Part shown: positions 20,334 through 31,264 of the stretch, one piece after another
Layout of the letters: each line of letters opens with the position of its first letter
How positions within the stretch are numbered: position 1 is the first letter of the stretch
Assembly: GCA_033557465.1 (NCBI GenBank)
Contig: JAWIIG010000039.1
Coordinates: 2,542,001 to 2,606,000 of the forward strand
Direction: 5' to 3'
Origin: Ichthyophis bannanicus
Taxonomy: Eukaryota; Chordata; Amphibia; Gymnophiona; Ichthyophiidae
Length of the DNA stretch: 64,000 bases
Position numbers and translations under genes: made by a program
Notes under the pieces: generated by a model
What the model saw: the letters and a program-made list of their open reading frames with translations, nothing else
Told to the model about the DNA's origin: nothing
Databases searched by the model: none

Positions 20334-21818
20334 TTGCTCTACATCATCACAAACGATCACATGACAAAAAAGCAACATCAAACATGGGAGAAATTCAACA
20401 TACCAACAAAGAAGCAAGTAGAAGACATTATATTTGGACTAAACACAACAACTTCACCATCAAACCCATGCCCAATGAATTGGATCAAAGCTACAAAAAG
20501 CCAGCTCTCTCACCACATTCATAAAATTGTCAAAGATTCACTCCAACAAGGATACATGCCGCAAACCCTAAAGCACGCAATGATACGACCAATACGTAAA
20601 AGTAACAATCTGAGCCCATCCAAGACGAAATCATATCGTCCCATCTCCAGCCTGCCATTCCTTGCTAAAATCGTGGAAAAGGCAGAGCAAAAGCAACTTC
20701 AGGACCATAAAGATATCAACGCCCCACTTGACATATATCAGCAAGGATTTAAGCCCCAACACGGCGTGGAAACACTACTCACCTCCCTCTTCGACAATCT
20801 CCTAAGAGGCATAGACAACATAAAAAACGGATACCTGCTAGTGTTCATGGACATCTCGACAGCCTTTGACACTGTGTCACACGCTAAGCTATTACAACGC
20901 TTATAACAGATGGGACTATGCAAGAATACCCTGAAGTGGTTTACATCCTACTTAGAAGGGCGAACGCAACAAGTTAAATGCGACCAAAAGAAATCACTAC
21001 AATTCCCCGTCACGCAAGGAATACCTCAAGGCTCAGCCCCATCATCAATGCTCTTCAACATCTACATACAGCCCATATGCAACATCATCAAGCATCACAA
21101 ACTACATTATCACATTTATGCTGACGACATCATGGTGTACGCTCCAATCAATCTTCTAGCACTAAACACCACAGCAATAACAAAATGTCTCGAAGATATG
21201 AATGACTGGCTCATAGCCAACAACTTAACAGTCAACTACGATAAAACTGAGGCTATGTTCGTCACCAGGAACCCCACCTTCATACCTCCACAAACTATCA
21301 GCATCCTAGATAAACACATAGTAGTCAAAGAAGAAGTTAAATATCTGGACATCACACTGGACAGAGCCTTGAACTTAAAGCCCACATCACCAAAACCGCA
21401 AACAAGGCATATCATCGATTGAAAACAATCCGACAAATCAAACCAATGCTCCGTCAAGACCACTTCCGCACAGTGTGCCAAGCACTCATCACACCACTGC
21501 TTGATTATGGAAATTCACTATACCAAGGCCTTCCGCAACAGACACTCCACCCACTACAGATGGTACAAAACATCACAGCACGCATCATCACAGACAAACC
21601 AAGGACTGAATACATCACTTCCGTCCTACAACAACTACACTGGCTCCCAATGGTGGCAAGAGCTAAATACAAAACACTCATGATCATTCACCATCTCTCA
21701 GCAGACGTACTCCAAAACGTTATAACAAGGGACATCAGCAATAGACCAAGACGACGTAATAATGACAACATGATCGGCACACCTGCAGGCTATCACAAAA
21801 CCAAACCTTTACACAAAA
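20334..21818 (+). pseudogene. LINE-A reverse transcriptase
   Basis: RT motifs in order: SYRPISSLPFLAKIVEKAEQ (20632), GVETLLTSLFDNLLRGIDN (20764), VFMDISTAFDTVSH (20842, catalytic Asp), GIPQGSAPSSMLFNIYIQP (21018), HIYADDIMVY (21112, catalytic Asp-Asp), VKYLDITLD (21338) and the thumb/connection ALITPLLDYGNSLYQGLP (21483). A stop interrupts at about 20904-20906, and a frameshift near 21375 moves into the next frame. The endonuclease domain upstream is missing or decayed. At 21819 it is joined in frame to CR1-B RT. Confidence 0.85.
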
Positions 21819-21819
21819 G

Positions 21820-23205
21820 CGGAAGTAAGGATGTGGTTGAAAACTACAGGCCGGTTAGTTTAACTTCGGTGGTGAGTATATTATTGGAAATGCTGCTGAA
21901 AGAGAAAATAGTGAGGTTTCTGGAGTCCAGTGGATTACAGGATCCGAGGAAGCATGGAGTCACCAGAGGCAGGTCTTGCCAGACAAATCTGATTGATTTC
22001 TTTGACTGGGTGACCAGGCAGTTGGACCAAGGGAGAGCTCTAGATGTGTTGTATTTAGATTTCAGTAAAGCCTTTGACACTGTTCCTCACAGGCGACTTA
22101 TAAACAAACTGAGCACCCTAGGGATGGACCCTAAAGTTACTGCTTGGGTTAGAAATTGGTTGGGTGGGAGGCGACAAAGAGTACAAGTAAATGGAGCTCA
22201 CTCTGAGGAGAAGGATGTTACCAGTGGTGTGCCCCAGGGATCTGTCCTTGGTCCGATTCATTTTAACATCTTTGTTAGTGATATAGCGGAAGGGCTGTCG
22301 GGTAAGGTTTGCCTCTTTGCGGATGATACCAACATCTGCAATAGAGTCGACACCGAGGAAGGTGTAGATAACATGAGGAGGGATCTAGCTAAACTTGAAG
22401 AATGGTCTAGAATTGGGCAGCTGGGATTTAATGTTAAAAAATGTAAGGTCATGCATTTGGGCTGCAGCAATCCAAGAGAGCAATATAGTATAGGGGGTGA
22501 AGTACTTTTGTCCACTAAAGAAGAGCGGGACCTAGGCGTGGTTGTGTCTGATGATCTTAAAGTAGCTAAACAGGTAGAAAAGGTGACGGCAAAAGCTAGA
22601 AGGATGCTTGGGTGCACACGGAGAGGAATGGCTAGCAGAAAAAAGGATGTGATAATGCCTCTCTATAAGTCTTTGGTGCGACCTCATTTGGAGTATAGTG
22701 TACAATTCTGGAGACCGCACCTTCAAAAGGATGTGAACAGGATGGAGTCGGTGCAGAGGGTGGCTACTAAAATGATTAGTGGTCTTCATTATAAAGCATA
22801 TGAGGACAGATTGAAGGATTTTAATATGTACACCTTAGAGGAAAGGCGGGATAGAGGTGATACGATTGAGATGTTTAAATACCTCCGTGGCATAAATGTT
22901 CAGGAAGAGAGCCTCTTTCAATTGAAAGCAAGTTATGCTACGAGGGGACATGGGATGAGGGTGAAGGGAGATAGATTCAGGAGTGATATGCGGAAATATT
23001 TCTTTACGGAAAGAGTAGTGGATCCATGGAATAGTCTCCCAGTGGAGGTGGTAGAGATGAGGACAGTAACTGAATTCAAAAAAGCATGGGGACCAACACA
23101 GAGGATCTCTAAAGGTAAAAAGGGAACTGTTGTAGTTGTTGATATGGAAGGACAAACTGGATAGGCCATGTGGTCTTTTTCTGTCATCATATTTCTATGT
23201 TTCTA
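21820..23205 (+). mobile_element. CR1-B LINE copy 1, 5'-truncated
   Basis: It starts abruptly inside RT (KSGSKDVVENYRPVSL) and runs through the end of ORF2 at 23164 to a 3' terminus ending tttctatgtttctatt, the CR1-type 8-bp repeat tail. It is very similar to 57363-60033 (minus) and 53766-54184 (plus). It is inserted in LINE-A. Confidence 0.9.
21823..23164 (+). pseudogene. CR1-B ORF2, reverse transcriptase part
   Basis: RT motifs: NYRPVSLTSVVSILLE (21840), VLYLDFSKAFDTVPHRRL (22045), TSGVPQGSVLGPIHFNIF (22218, with His where the other copy has Leu), CLFADDTNICN (22310) and ERDLGVVVSDDLKVAKQ (22525). The thumb region has PLYKSLVRPHLEYSVQFWRP (22660), YTLEERRDRGD (22830) and FFTERVVDPWNSLP (23000). 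The frame is open to its stop at 23162-23164, with a small frame change near 23090 relative to copy 57363-60033. The endonuclease is absent. The upstream codons belong to LINE-A, so the 581-codon ORF 21419-23164 is a chimera. Confidence 0.88.
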
Positions 23206-23221
23206 TTGTCAGACGGCTGCC

Positions 23222-24744
23222 TGGGTGAGAATCCTCACAGTCTTGGCAAGAGCATATATCTATATGATTTGCAAGGGATTGTGGGCAATGCAGTTCATTC
23301 ACACCAGACACAGCTGCTCACAATAATTAGTTGTGCTTTTGGGTAAAGCCAATAAGATATTTATTTATGGGGTTATTTCTCCCAACACAGATATGCTTGG
23401 TAGCACATAAATCAGGTTACTTGCTTTCAGTGTTTAACTTAGAAAAAACAAAATAAGGAAACATTTAAACTTGTCAGGCAAGCAAAGCAAAAGAAATAAG
23501 ACCTGGTTGGTACAAACTGGTCTTTTCTGTAGGCATTAGCTAATGTTTTCTTAGCATATCAAACAAACCAAAAGCCACAAAGAAAGAAAAAAACTGTTCT
23601 TTTCAGGTAAACTTCTTATATCTTCCCACATAGATTCAGAAGTGATTCTCTCAGAGCCCACAAGCAATTAGGTAAGGCTCAATTGCTAGCAGTTATCCAG
23701 CTGAAACCCCTTAGCTGGCTTGCTTTCTACTGCGTGGCTAGAAATCCTACACAGGAGCTTTTCTGAGTAGATTAAAGAACAAGTTTGTATTTCTTTGTGA
23801 TGGTTGCTGTACTTTATAACAGAAAATCACCAGAGGAGTTTAGACAGAGAGCAGTCCATGTAAACAGATTCTTCATCTGCTATCACCCCCTCTTCTTCAA
23901 CAAGCATGGGTTCAATATCATGGATTTGCACAGATGAATCTCCCAATGGAGCACTTTCAGGAGAATACTTGTTTCCCTGCTGTCTTTCAAGGTTATAGCT
24001 AGGGCATAGATCAGTGTTCATACCTGAGCTTCCATTGCTGTTAGAGTTCCTCTCTATATAGCCTGGCCAGTATGTAGTCCAGTTCTTATGTCCAGCCTTC
24101 CAATCCAGATCCCTGGACACTGGATCTCTCTTCACATACCTTCTGGCACGGGTCTTAGGGTCCCTTCCACGTGCAGCCGTCTCCCTCACAGGTACCGTCT
24201 GGAGATTCCTAGCTCTGCAGCACCATTCCTCTGGCTTTCCCCAGTCCAATGGTGTATGCTGGTCCTTGGAATGCCTCCCAGTATACGTACTGCTCTGGAC
24301 TCTTCTATACCTCTCAAAGGCTTTTCTCCTCTTTCTTCCAAAGGGTTTCTTTCCCTCTCTGTCCGTCCGGTTTGGCTTCTGCTTCTGATGATCCTTCTGA
24401 TGATGAAGATGATCAAGCTCAAGCTGCTTCTCTGTAGAATAAACTCTACCTTTATTCTGCTTAGATGAGTGCTCCTCCCTAACACAGCGCAGCTGTCCTG
24501 GATCAGGCCCTGCCCTTTGAGATGAGTGCTTAGGGATTACCTCATAGCCCTCCTGATTGAACACACGTTTCCCCACTTCAGCTCCTCTAATGGCTGTTGG
24601 AAACCTGGTGCATTCTGGGACTGGTAGTCTTTTATGGGAAAATTCTGTTTTCTTATTTCTACCAGAACTGACAGGTTGCTTGTTCAGAGTCACTTCACCT
24701 TTTCCATAGCTCCTTCCTGAGCTATGATAAGCTTCCTTATCACA
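23222..24744 (-). mobile_element. LTR-like element with internal ORF, copy 2 (about 1.52 kb)
   Basis: It is homologous end to end to 14474-16005. On the minus strand it begins TGTGATAAGGAAGCTTATCA at 24744 and ends CCTCACCCA at 23222. The order is: about 51-nt leader, 288-codon ORF (24693-23827), AT-rich region with a TATA-like gatataagaag (about 23610-23625), AATAAA (complement at 23360-23365) and a last segment of about 140 nt. It lies between the CR1-B end and the resumption of LINE-A. No unambiguous target-site duplication was found. Confidence 0.65.
23827..24693 (-). CDS. Unknown 288-aa protein of the LTR-like element
   Basis: This is an open minus-strand frame from ATG 24693 to a stop at 23827. 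It starts about 51 nt inside the element and ends with YMDCSLSKLLW. I recognise no domain. Residues about 15-40 contain RLPVPECTRF and GKRVFNQEGYEVIPK. The middle is strongly basic (GRKRRKAFERYRR). A conserved block ARRYVKRDPVSRDLDWKAGH precedes an acidic C-terminus (PMLVEEEG). No signal peptide, membrane helix or Cys-His module is visible. The second copy at 15949-15088 keeps nearly the whole frame despite indels, which suggests coding constraint before insertion. Accessory ORFs in the U3 of LTRs are known, such as MMTV sag; no homology to that is claimed. Confidence 0.5.
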   Translation of the reverse strand: MTLNKQPVSSGRNKKTEFSHKRLPVPECTRFPTAIRGAEVGKRVFNQEGYEVIPKHSSQRAGPDPGQLRCVREEHSSKQNKGRVYSTEKQLELDHLHHQKDHQKQKPNRTDREGKKPFGRKRRKAFERYRRVQSSTYTGRHSKDQHTPLDWGKPEEWCCRARNLQTVPVRETAARGRDPKTRARRYVKRDPVSRDLDWKAGHKNWTTYWPGYIERNSNSNGSSGMNTDLCPSYNLERQQGNKYSPESAPLGDSSVQIHDIEPMLVEEEGVIADEESVYMDCSLSKLLW

Positions 24745-25103
24745 CTATGTAATAGACAACTTCAAAAAGAGCGCCCTCACTACTGGCATCTACACTATGG
24801 AACTCCCTCCCAAAGAGCCTAAGGGCGTTTGATGACCTCATAGACTTCCGCAAAGACCTCAAAACATGCTTATTCATAGAAACTTATGAGCATTCAGGCA
24901 ACACCCCCTACCCAAATAGAAATACCACTACCTCCGCCAACTAAACACATACCCACACACACAAGTCTACAACACCAAGGGATTAAATACCTTCATGTTA
25001 AATGTCATCTCAATTGTATTGTCTAAATGCTGTAAAGTAACTGTATTGTCTAATTATGTACACGTACCCTAATGTTAAATGTAACACTCTGTCATGTGAC
25101 GTG

Positions 25104-25130
25104 ACCACCTTGATTGAAGGAAAAGGTGGT
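25104..25130 (+). other. LINE-A 3' hairpin
   Basis: Arms accacctt (25104-25111) and aaggtggt (25123-25130) pair perfectly around an 11-nt loop, followed by atacaaa and an (AAAT) tail. The position matches hairpins in LINE-D, LINE-E and a SINE, with different but compensating bases. Confidence 0.7.
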
Positions 25131-25167
25131 ATACAAATCTGTTTAAATAAATAAAAATTATACTCGT

Positions 25168-26160
25168 ACCTGGCACAAAATTCTCACAGATTCTTCTTAC
25201 AAATAAAATCTTTTATTTCTTTCTTATATCACAGAAACAAACATACAGGAAGCACAACCAAAATTAGCTAAATACAAAGTATCTTGGAGAATTACTTCAC
25301 CCTCTACTTACAAGTTTACAGCTATAAAGTAATTAATAGTTTTCCTGTTCATCCACAGATCCTAGCACAGTGAAAGAGAAGGATATATGACAGTGAGAAA
25401 ATGATACATAGTTCCTAGCTACACTCAAAGATAAACTAGGGAAACCCTTTCACAAAAACACACATACTCACTCACTCATTAGCAGACAGAGTGGAAATTT
25501 ACAAACCACCTTCTTCAGAAAATGGGGTGTAAATTCCCAATCTTTAAAAGTTCTGTCCTGTTATATAGTTTTCTTTCCAAACAGTCCCCTTTGTTTTCAA
25601 TTCCAGGCATCTGGATTTTCTCTTTCATTTGGACACATTTTAACGCACATGCAGTACAAATGCCAGCAATTTGGACACATTTTAGATGTTCTTTGCGTTA
25701 ACTGTTTCCCTTCTGGCTCTCACAATATGTACACAATTTTCAATAGTCTAAAACAGGCCTTGAGAAATCTTCTTTGGACTTGGAAAAGTGTGGTTGAGAC
25801 CTCCCCCCACCACCAGTGAAGTTGAGGATCGGAGGATATTTCTTCAGAGGTCCACTACAGCTCCTTTAGGGCCTAGATTTACAAAGGCTATTTACCATTC
25901 CATTTTCAAGGGAAAAGAAAGACTAGTAAAGTGAGTGTGCGTAATGTCAAGTTAATGTTGACTCCTGGCGACCCAGTCCCTAGGTTTTCTTGGAGAAGTG
26001 TGACAGGCCTTTCTTCCGCACAGTACTCTACAGCACCTGGTACTAGCAAACATGACTCTACTTAGTTCCTAAGATCAAGCTCATTCAGGGTACCATACAG
26101 CTATGTGTGTTTGAGCTATGCAGTGCAGGAACTCTTGCACTGGCCTCAGATTGTCAAGCC
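25168..26160. other. Unassigned sequence, possible LTR and old SINE remnants
   Basis: No ORF of note. On the minus strand a TATA-like tatataac (about 25565) and an AATAAA (about 25210) are spaced like an LTR, but no paired copy is seen. At about 25955-26010 gttgactcctggcgaccc followed by taggttttcttgg resembles a widespread old vertebrate interspersed repeat. Function not inferred. Confidence 0.3.
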
Positions 26161-26341
26161 TGTGGAGGAGTAGCCTAATGGTTAGAGCACTGGTTTGGAA
26201 ACCAAGAGACCAGGGTTTGATTCCCATTAGCACTCCTTGTGGCCTTGGGCAAGTCACTTAACCCTCCATTGCCTCAGTTTAAGTGGCAATGTAAACTAAT
26301 TTGATTGAAATAAAGCAGTATAAAAAAACCTAATAAATAAG
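26161..26341 (+). mobile_element. tRNA-headed CORE-SINE copy 1
   Basis: The RNA polymerase III A box is tagcctaatgg (26171-26181) and the B box ggtttgattcc (26214-26224), as in a tRNA-derived head. The central part, ccttgggcaagtcacttaac, is the CORE/MIR-type conserved domain. The tail gives a degraded LINE-like end and (AAT/AAAT)n. It is not a functional tRNA gene because no cloverleaf 3' half or acceptor pairing is present. Confidence 0.8.
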
Positions 26342-28198
26342 TAAGTCTAGCAAGACATGTGAGAAAGTTTCTGCAGCATATGGCTCAGACAGATACAGAA
26401 TCACACGCTGCAGAGAGTAGAAGTTTGTGCTCCGGCCATGGTGAGTGCGGTTTCAAATTCAGATGCCAGATGGAAATTTCTAGTTGTGATGGTGACCAGG
26501 TGCCTAGGATTATTCAAGCACTGGTCAAAAAATACATAAATTTGATGCAAAAATACCCTTGTACAAAACAGAGTATTTTTGAGGATTTATGGCGTGAAAA
26601 CTAATTCTTTATAAATTTATGAACATAACATGCTATTTATATATGTAGCCAGAGTGAAAAAATGTTTTGTTTTTTCTAACCTGTCCTCGGAAGCTCTGAG
26701 GGTCCCCTGAGTGCTCCGTGCTGTTTTGTTTTTTTATGTTGGGGTTGTTCAGCGGTCCATTTGCAAGAGGCAGCAGGATTTTAAAATTTAATAAAAGTTG
26801 AATTTGGGGCTGCAGGGGCCGCTCCGGAGCAAAGGAAGGCAGGCAGCAGGTGTTGGGGCAGCCGCATGTGCACGGCTGACCCCAGGAGTATGGGGAGGTG
26901 TGCCGGCAGGTGTTTGGTGCAGCCACGGCTTTACATGGCTGCTCAGATTGCTTGCTGGGGTAGCCTGGGGACATCGGAGAGAGTTGCAGCTGTCCCTGAT
27001 GAAGGAGAGAGAGGCTGCAGTTTCCCCTCCTGCCATTGGGGAGGGTGGCGGCCTTTGCCATTCTTGTCCCAGATGCAGGAGGGAAATGGAGGGGGGACTC
27101 CTGGAGGCAAGGAAAGGGCCATGGAGAGCCTGAATTTAAGGAGGGGGATCCTGGAGTATAGAGAGCCCAGCTAAAGGTAAAAGGGGGTGGGCCTTGAAAA
27201 GATATCTTGGGCCAGAACATGCCTGATCTATGGAGGAGGTGCCCTGGCAATGCTAACGGACCCTTCAGGGGCCAGGATGAGGGCACAGAGCCTTTACTAC
27301 AGTGGCCACGGAGGCCAAATTTTAATTACTCAAGGTAAGGGGCTTTGGACTTGGGCCTAGTAGGCCTTAACGTTTATTGGAGGCCACAGAGGGGCCCAAA
27401 ATTAATTAAAAGAGAAAGGAGGAACACACAGAAGGGACCAGAGGTCTTGATTGTATAAAGTGAGCCAATAGCCCCTTTCATAAAAAAAATCAATCCTTAA
27501 AAATGGGGCAGAGTTAAAATAAATAAATTTAAAAATTAAAAATGTGCTTCCCAGGTTGGGAAGAGGCTAAAGAAGCCTCAATATTGGTTTTTGGATTAAT
27601 TAACCCTTAATTTAAAATAAAACTGGAGGTAAATGAAGCTAGAGGCTTCAGATTTGCTTGAAAACTGTGCAGGCTATATGCAAATGATGCTCAGAAGCTT
27701 CAGAGTGATGTCAGCCCATAGAGAAAAAAAATACAATTTTTAGCCATTTTTTAAGTTAAAATTTCAACAATTTCAAGATCAGAAATCAGGTGCAGGGATT
27801 ATGCACTCCACAAAAATGTTGTTTGTTTTAGAAAAAAATTATATGGGTAGCTAGAAAAAGATTAAGTTTCCCTGAGGGGGGGGGGGGCAGGAATTTATAC
27901 CCCTGAAGAAAAACAAATTAGGAACTTTAGTTACATTTAAGGAAAGTTAATTCTATAATTTGAACCCAATATAAATTTATTGAAGTGATAAAATGTGTGT
28001 TCATATAGAAAACTAGTTCCGTTTCCAGAGACCACGTTATAAAGTGGTAAAGAAGTGTAGGGATCTACTTTTAAAATCATAACTATAATAAAGATGATGC
28101 TTATGAGGTACACAAAAATAAAAATGTAGATAAAAATTTACAGGAATGTTTTAGGAAAAGCAGAAGCGGTCCAGCTTTTATATAAGGATTAATATAGG
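26342..28198. other. Unassigned, partly GC-rich sequence
   Basis: I find no supported gene. 26800-27180 is G-rich on plus and carries overlapping ORFs on both strands (26633-27286 minus, 26798-27133 plus) that look compositional: Pro/Gly/Ala-rich with no domain. 27400-28190 is AT-rich, with a G-run at about 27879-27888. Confidence 0.4.
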
Positions 28199-28498
28199 AG
28201 TGGAGGAGTGGCCTAGTGGTTGGGGCAAGGTACTTCAGGCCGGAAGGTCGGGGGTTCAAATCCCACTAGAGGACAGCAACCTTGGGCCGGAAGGACTGGG
28301 GTTTCTAGTCCCACAGGTGCTCCTTGTGGTCTTGGGCAAGCCACTTAACCCTCCATAGCCCATGTTCCCTGTAAAATAGTTATCTCCAAGTTATAATGCC
28401 CTGTTCAATGTAATTTCAGTTTGTTCGATGTAAACCGCACTGATGCAGAATAGCGCAGTATATAGGAGAATGTAAATAAAATAAATAAATAAATAATA
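28199..28498 (+). mobile_element. tRNA-headed CORE-SINE copy 2 with a LINE-like 3' tail
   Basis: A box tggcctagtgg (28209-28219) and B box ggttcaaatcc (28253-28263). A partial duplication of the B-box side follows (ggccggaagg.c occurs twice). The CORE segment is cttgggcaagccacttaac. The 3' end gtaaaccgcactgatgcaga then agcgcagtatatagg and (AAAT)n matches the LINE-E and LINE-D ends, including the hairpin at 28434-28459. This suggests mobilisation by that LINE group. Confidence 0.85.
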
Positions 28499-30600
28499 TT
28501 GAGCTGAAATGATAAGCTTTTAAGGTAAACAAAAGATGCTTATTTGGGTAACTTCTTGAAGTTGTGCAAGAGGAAGGACACTGATGCTACTAATTGGAAT
28601 GTAGGTGTTTGTACTTTGGCAGTTGGGGGCTGTGATTGAAGAGGAGAGGAGCTATATGTTTGAGAGGAAGTGAAAGCTGAATTTAGGGTTTTATTTTAGT
28701 GCTGGTCAAGAAAAAATAGTCTGTAAGACTGGGATTTGTATAAGAAATTTTGGTGAAGAGTAGCTAGTATAAACTTGGTTTATACTGAGTTCTAGCAGGA
28801 AAAACTTTAATTTTTCCTGATTTAATAGAAGGAAGAATAAAAAAATCTGGTAATCAATAGTGGCACAGGTTAGAAAATTCTTTTGAATTCAGGGTTTGAG
28901 AAACTGAAATCAGAAGGAATCTATAGCTAGTGGTAGAAATTCATATGTGATTTACAAGATATTGATTCCTAATTTACATAAGACGGAGTGATATTCCTAT
29001 ATAATACTCCTGGAAACCTTTAAATCTGTGCCTGACATTGGAAACTGGCTGCTCTGCTCTGGAGTTGTTTTAAAAAGGAAGTTGAAGAAAATCTCTGTAA
29101 TTTCTGAGAAATTATTTAGAAAAATCAGAATCTAAAGAAAGTTTATATATTGTTCGGGGAAAACAGAGCCACTGTTTGAGGAGAGTAAAATTTGTATGAA
29201 AAATCTTGTCAGAGGTCTGAGCTTTAGTGGAATAGCATGTTGGAAACTGACAGGCTGTGATAGAGGTCATTGAAGGTCTGGAGTTAAGAGCTGAGATTCC
29301 TGAGATAATCTGCTATTGTTTTAAAAAAGTAATTGGTGTGTGAGGGTGTTTAGGTTAATAAAATTTAGACAGGGTTATTTAATTAACCTTTATTTTTTTT
29401 AGACAGGGACAGTATCACAGTCCATTAAGCTTTCTCCTGATGGACTGTGAGCCCCTATATTATTCAGGGTTTTGCCTTATTGATTTTTGAAGTTACGTAG
29501 TATGTTTATCCAGACAGAAGAATTGCAACTGCACAACTACTATCTGAAACGCTGAAGGTCATGAAGAATACACTGGAGATCCGGAGAACCTGGAAAACCT
29601 ATGGACCCCAAGAGCGCTGAATAAAAACATTTGTGAATCACATGTGCACATTCACTAAACTGAACACAAATTTCTTAAGTAAAAATCTGTTTAAATTTAG
29701 TCTGACGTGAAGGGACTTTTCCTGTTAAAAGGGTAATTCCTTCAAACAAAACAAACTTAGAGGAAAAATCCTTTTGATAAAAATATATAGAAAGCAAAGA
29801 AGGGTGAAGGTACATGAAAGCAGAGTTGTAAACTGGTGAAATTTTTAACTCAAAAGATTCTTGTGTGACAAATTTTCTTGTTAAGATTGTAGATGAGAAA
29901 AATAAGGAATGGAGTAAAAACCATGTTGGGATGTTTCAAATTGTTGTTTAACAAATATAGGCAGTAGTGAATTTTTTTATTATCAGTATTTAAATAAATG
30001 TTATTCCTATTATACTGAGAAAGGTATTTCAGTATATTTATTTTCTATATTCCTCAGGCTAAAATTGTATCACCACCTTGATCTGGTTATACAATTATTT
30101 GCAAATTAGAATTTAAAATTTTCATCTTTTCTATCCTTCATTTAAGTGAGAGGAGAGATAAATCGAGGTTAGTGAATTTCTGTGAGCCTCCCCCTGTGAG
30201 AACTTCAGACTCTGAGGTATCCCTTGGCCCATCGACTACAACGGTAGCATCAGTAGAAGTCTGAATCTGCTGTAACACCCTGCCTTCCACAGGGAGAGGG
30301 CTTACATATACATAACTTTAACTCCTTTTTGCAATGTAGACTTTGCTGTATAAGAACATGATCTTCAGCATCAATGGTGCATGTATCTTATATTTGAAAA
30401 TCAGACTGGTTCCGTGTGTCCTCAAAATTAAGCACCTAATGCTGCCTGCTATTCTGATATCCCTTGTTTGTATACTTAACATATAAATAACCCAGCAGGT
30501 CTACTCTTCTAACAAATACCTCAAAAGGATTTATGAAATATGGAGAGGTAATGAAGCCTGCAGTCAAACAACTATTGAAGATCTAGGTAGATAAATCAGG
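28499..30600. other. Unassigned AT-rich sequence
   Basis: About 2.1 kb with no ORF above 60 codons and no recognisable element. A stretch at 29520-29650 ending in gctgaataaaaac could be an LTR end, but nothing supports it further. It may be ancient repeat or unique DNA. Confidence 0.4.
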
Positions 30601-30759
30601 GTTTGACAAATCCCAGGTTCCAGGTCACCATGGCGACCAGAAATTTGCACATGGAGCCTGGGATTTTCTTGCCCCTGCCCCCTTTAAAAAAACAACAAAA
30701 AAAACCCAAAGAAAAAGCTGCAGCAGTGATCCCGGGGCACAAGACAGTCGTTTCCCCTT

Positions 30760-31090
30760 ACGCTCTGCAGGCAGGAGATCCGATCTCCCACAGGCAGTAG
30801 AGAAGGGGATTGTAGCAAAGACCCTTTCTCTCTGCCCATGGGAGACTGGATCCCCATGGGCAAAAAAGGAGGGGGAAGGCCACAATCACGGTCCAGATGA
30901 AAGGAGGCTTCCCAAAGAGATCTCATCTCCCATGGGCAGAAGGGCAAAGAAATCTGTGATCTTGGCAAAGTCCCTTTATGGCTGCCCACAGGAGACTGGA
31001 TCTCCGCTGGCAGAACAGAAGGGAAACAAGGCAACAAGCTGCCTGCAGGGATCCAATCTTCAGCGGACAGAAGAAGCAAGCCAGAAAAGG
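30760..31090. repeat. Degenerate tandem repeat with ggagatccgatctccc-like units
   Basis: At about 30771, 30840, 30923, 30990 and 31045 a partly palindromic motif of the form GGAGA(c/t)nnGATCTCC recurs, usually followed by (c/a)atgggcag. Spacing is 55-85 bp. Long minus-strand ORFs here (for example 31193-30684) follow from the repeat and are not genes. Confidence 0.55.
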
Positions 31091-31264
31091 GCCTGAAAAA
31101 ATAAAAACAAAGGTTAGAGGGAGAGAATCTAGAAACAAAACAGAGAATGGGGAGGAGTCGTGGGGGGGGGGGGGGAAGAGAAGAAGATGTCACAGGTTAA
31201 AGGGATGAATGCAAGGGGACAAAAGGGCACAATGTATATTTGCCAAAAGGTGTATTCCCTTCCC

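Larger units (their letters stand above)
20150..25167 (+). mobile_element. LINE-A (L2-like), split by CR1-B and an LTR-like element
   Basis: The plus-strand LINE runs 20150-21819 and resumes at 24745-25167. The first part encodes RT. The second encodes the C-terminal tail (MELPPKSLRAFDD then FRKDLKTCLF) followed by a 3' UTR, a hairpin at 25104-25130 and an (AAAT)n tail. CR1-B (21820-23205) and the LTR-like element (23222-24744) lie in the gap. The clade is uncertain: the RT resembles LINE-D and LINE-E here and L2/Rex-like elements in general. Confidence 0.8.

Noticed and set aside
26161..26235. Possible tRNA gene
   Set aside because: Only pol III A and B boxes are present; it is the head of a CORE-SINE, with no full cloverleaf.
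26633..27286. 217-codon minus ORF, Pro/Ser-rich
   Set aside because: It overlaps equally long ORFs on the other strand in a GC-rich stretch, has no domain and low-complexity composition. Most likely compositional.
30684..31193. 169-codon minus ORF
   Set aside because: It is made of degenerate tandem units and a lysine/phenylalanine homopolymer region; no domain or homologous copy.
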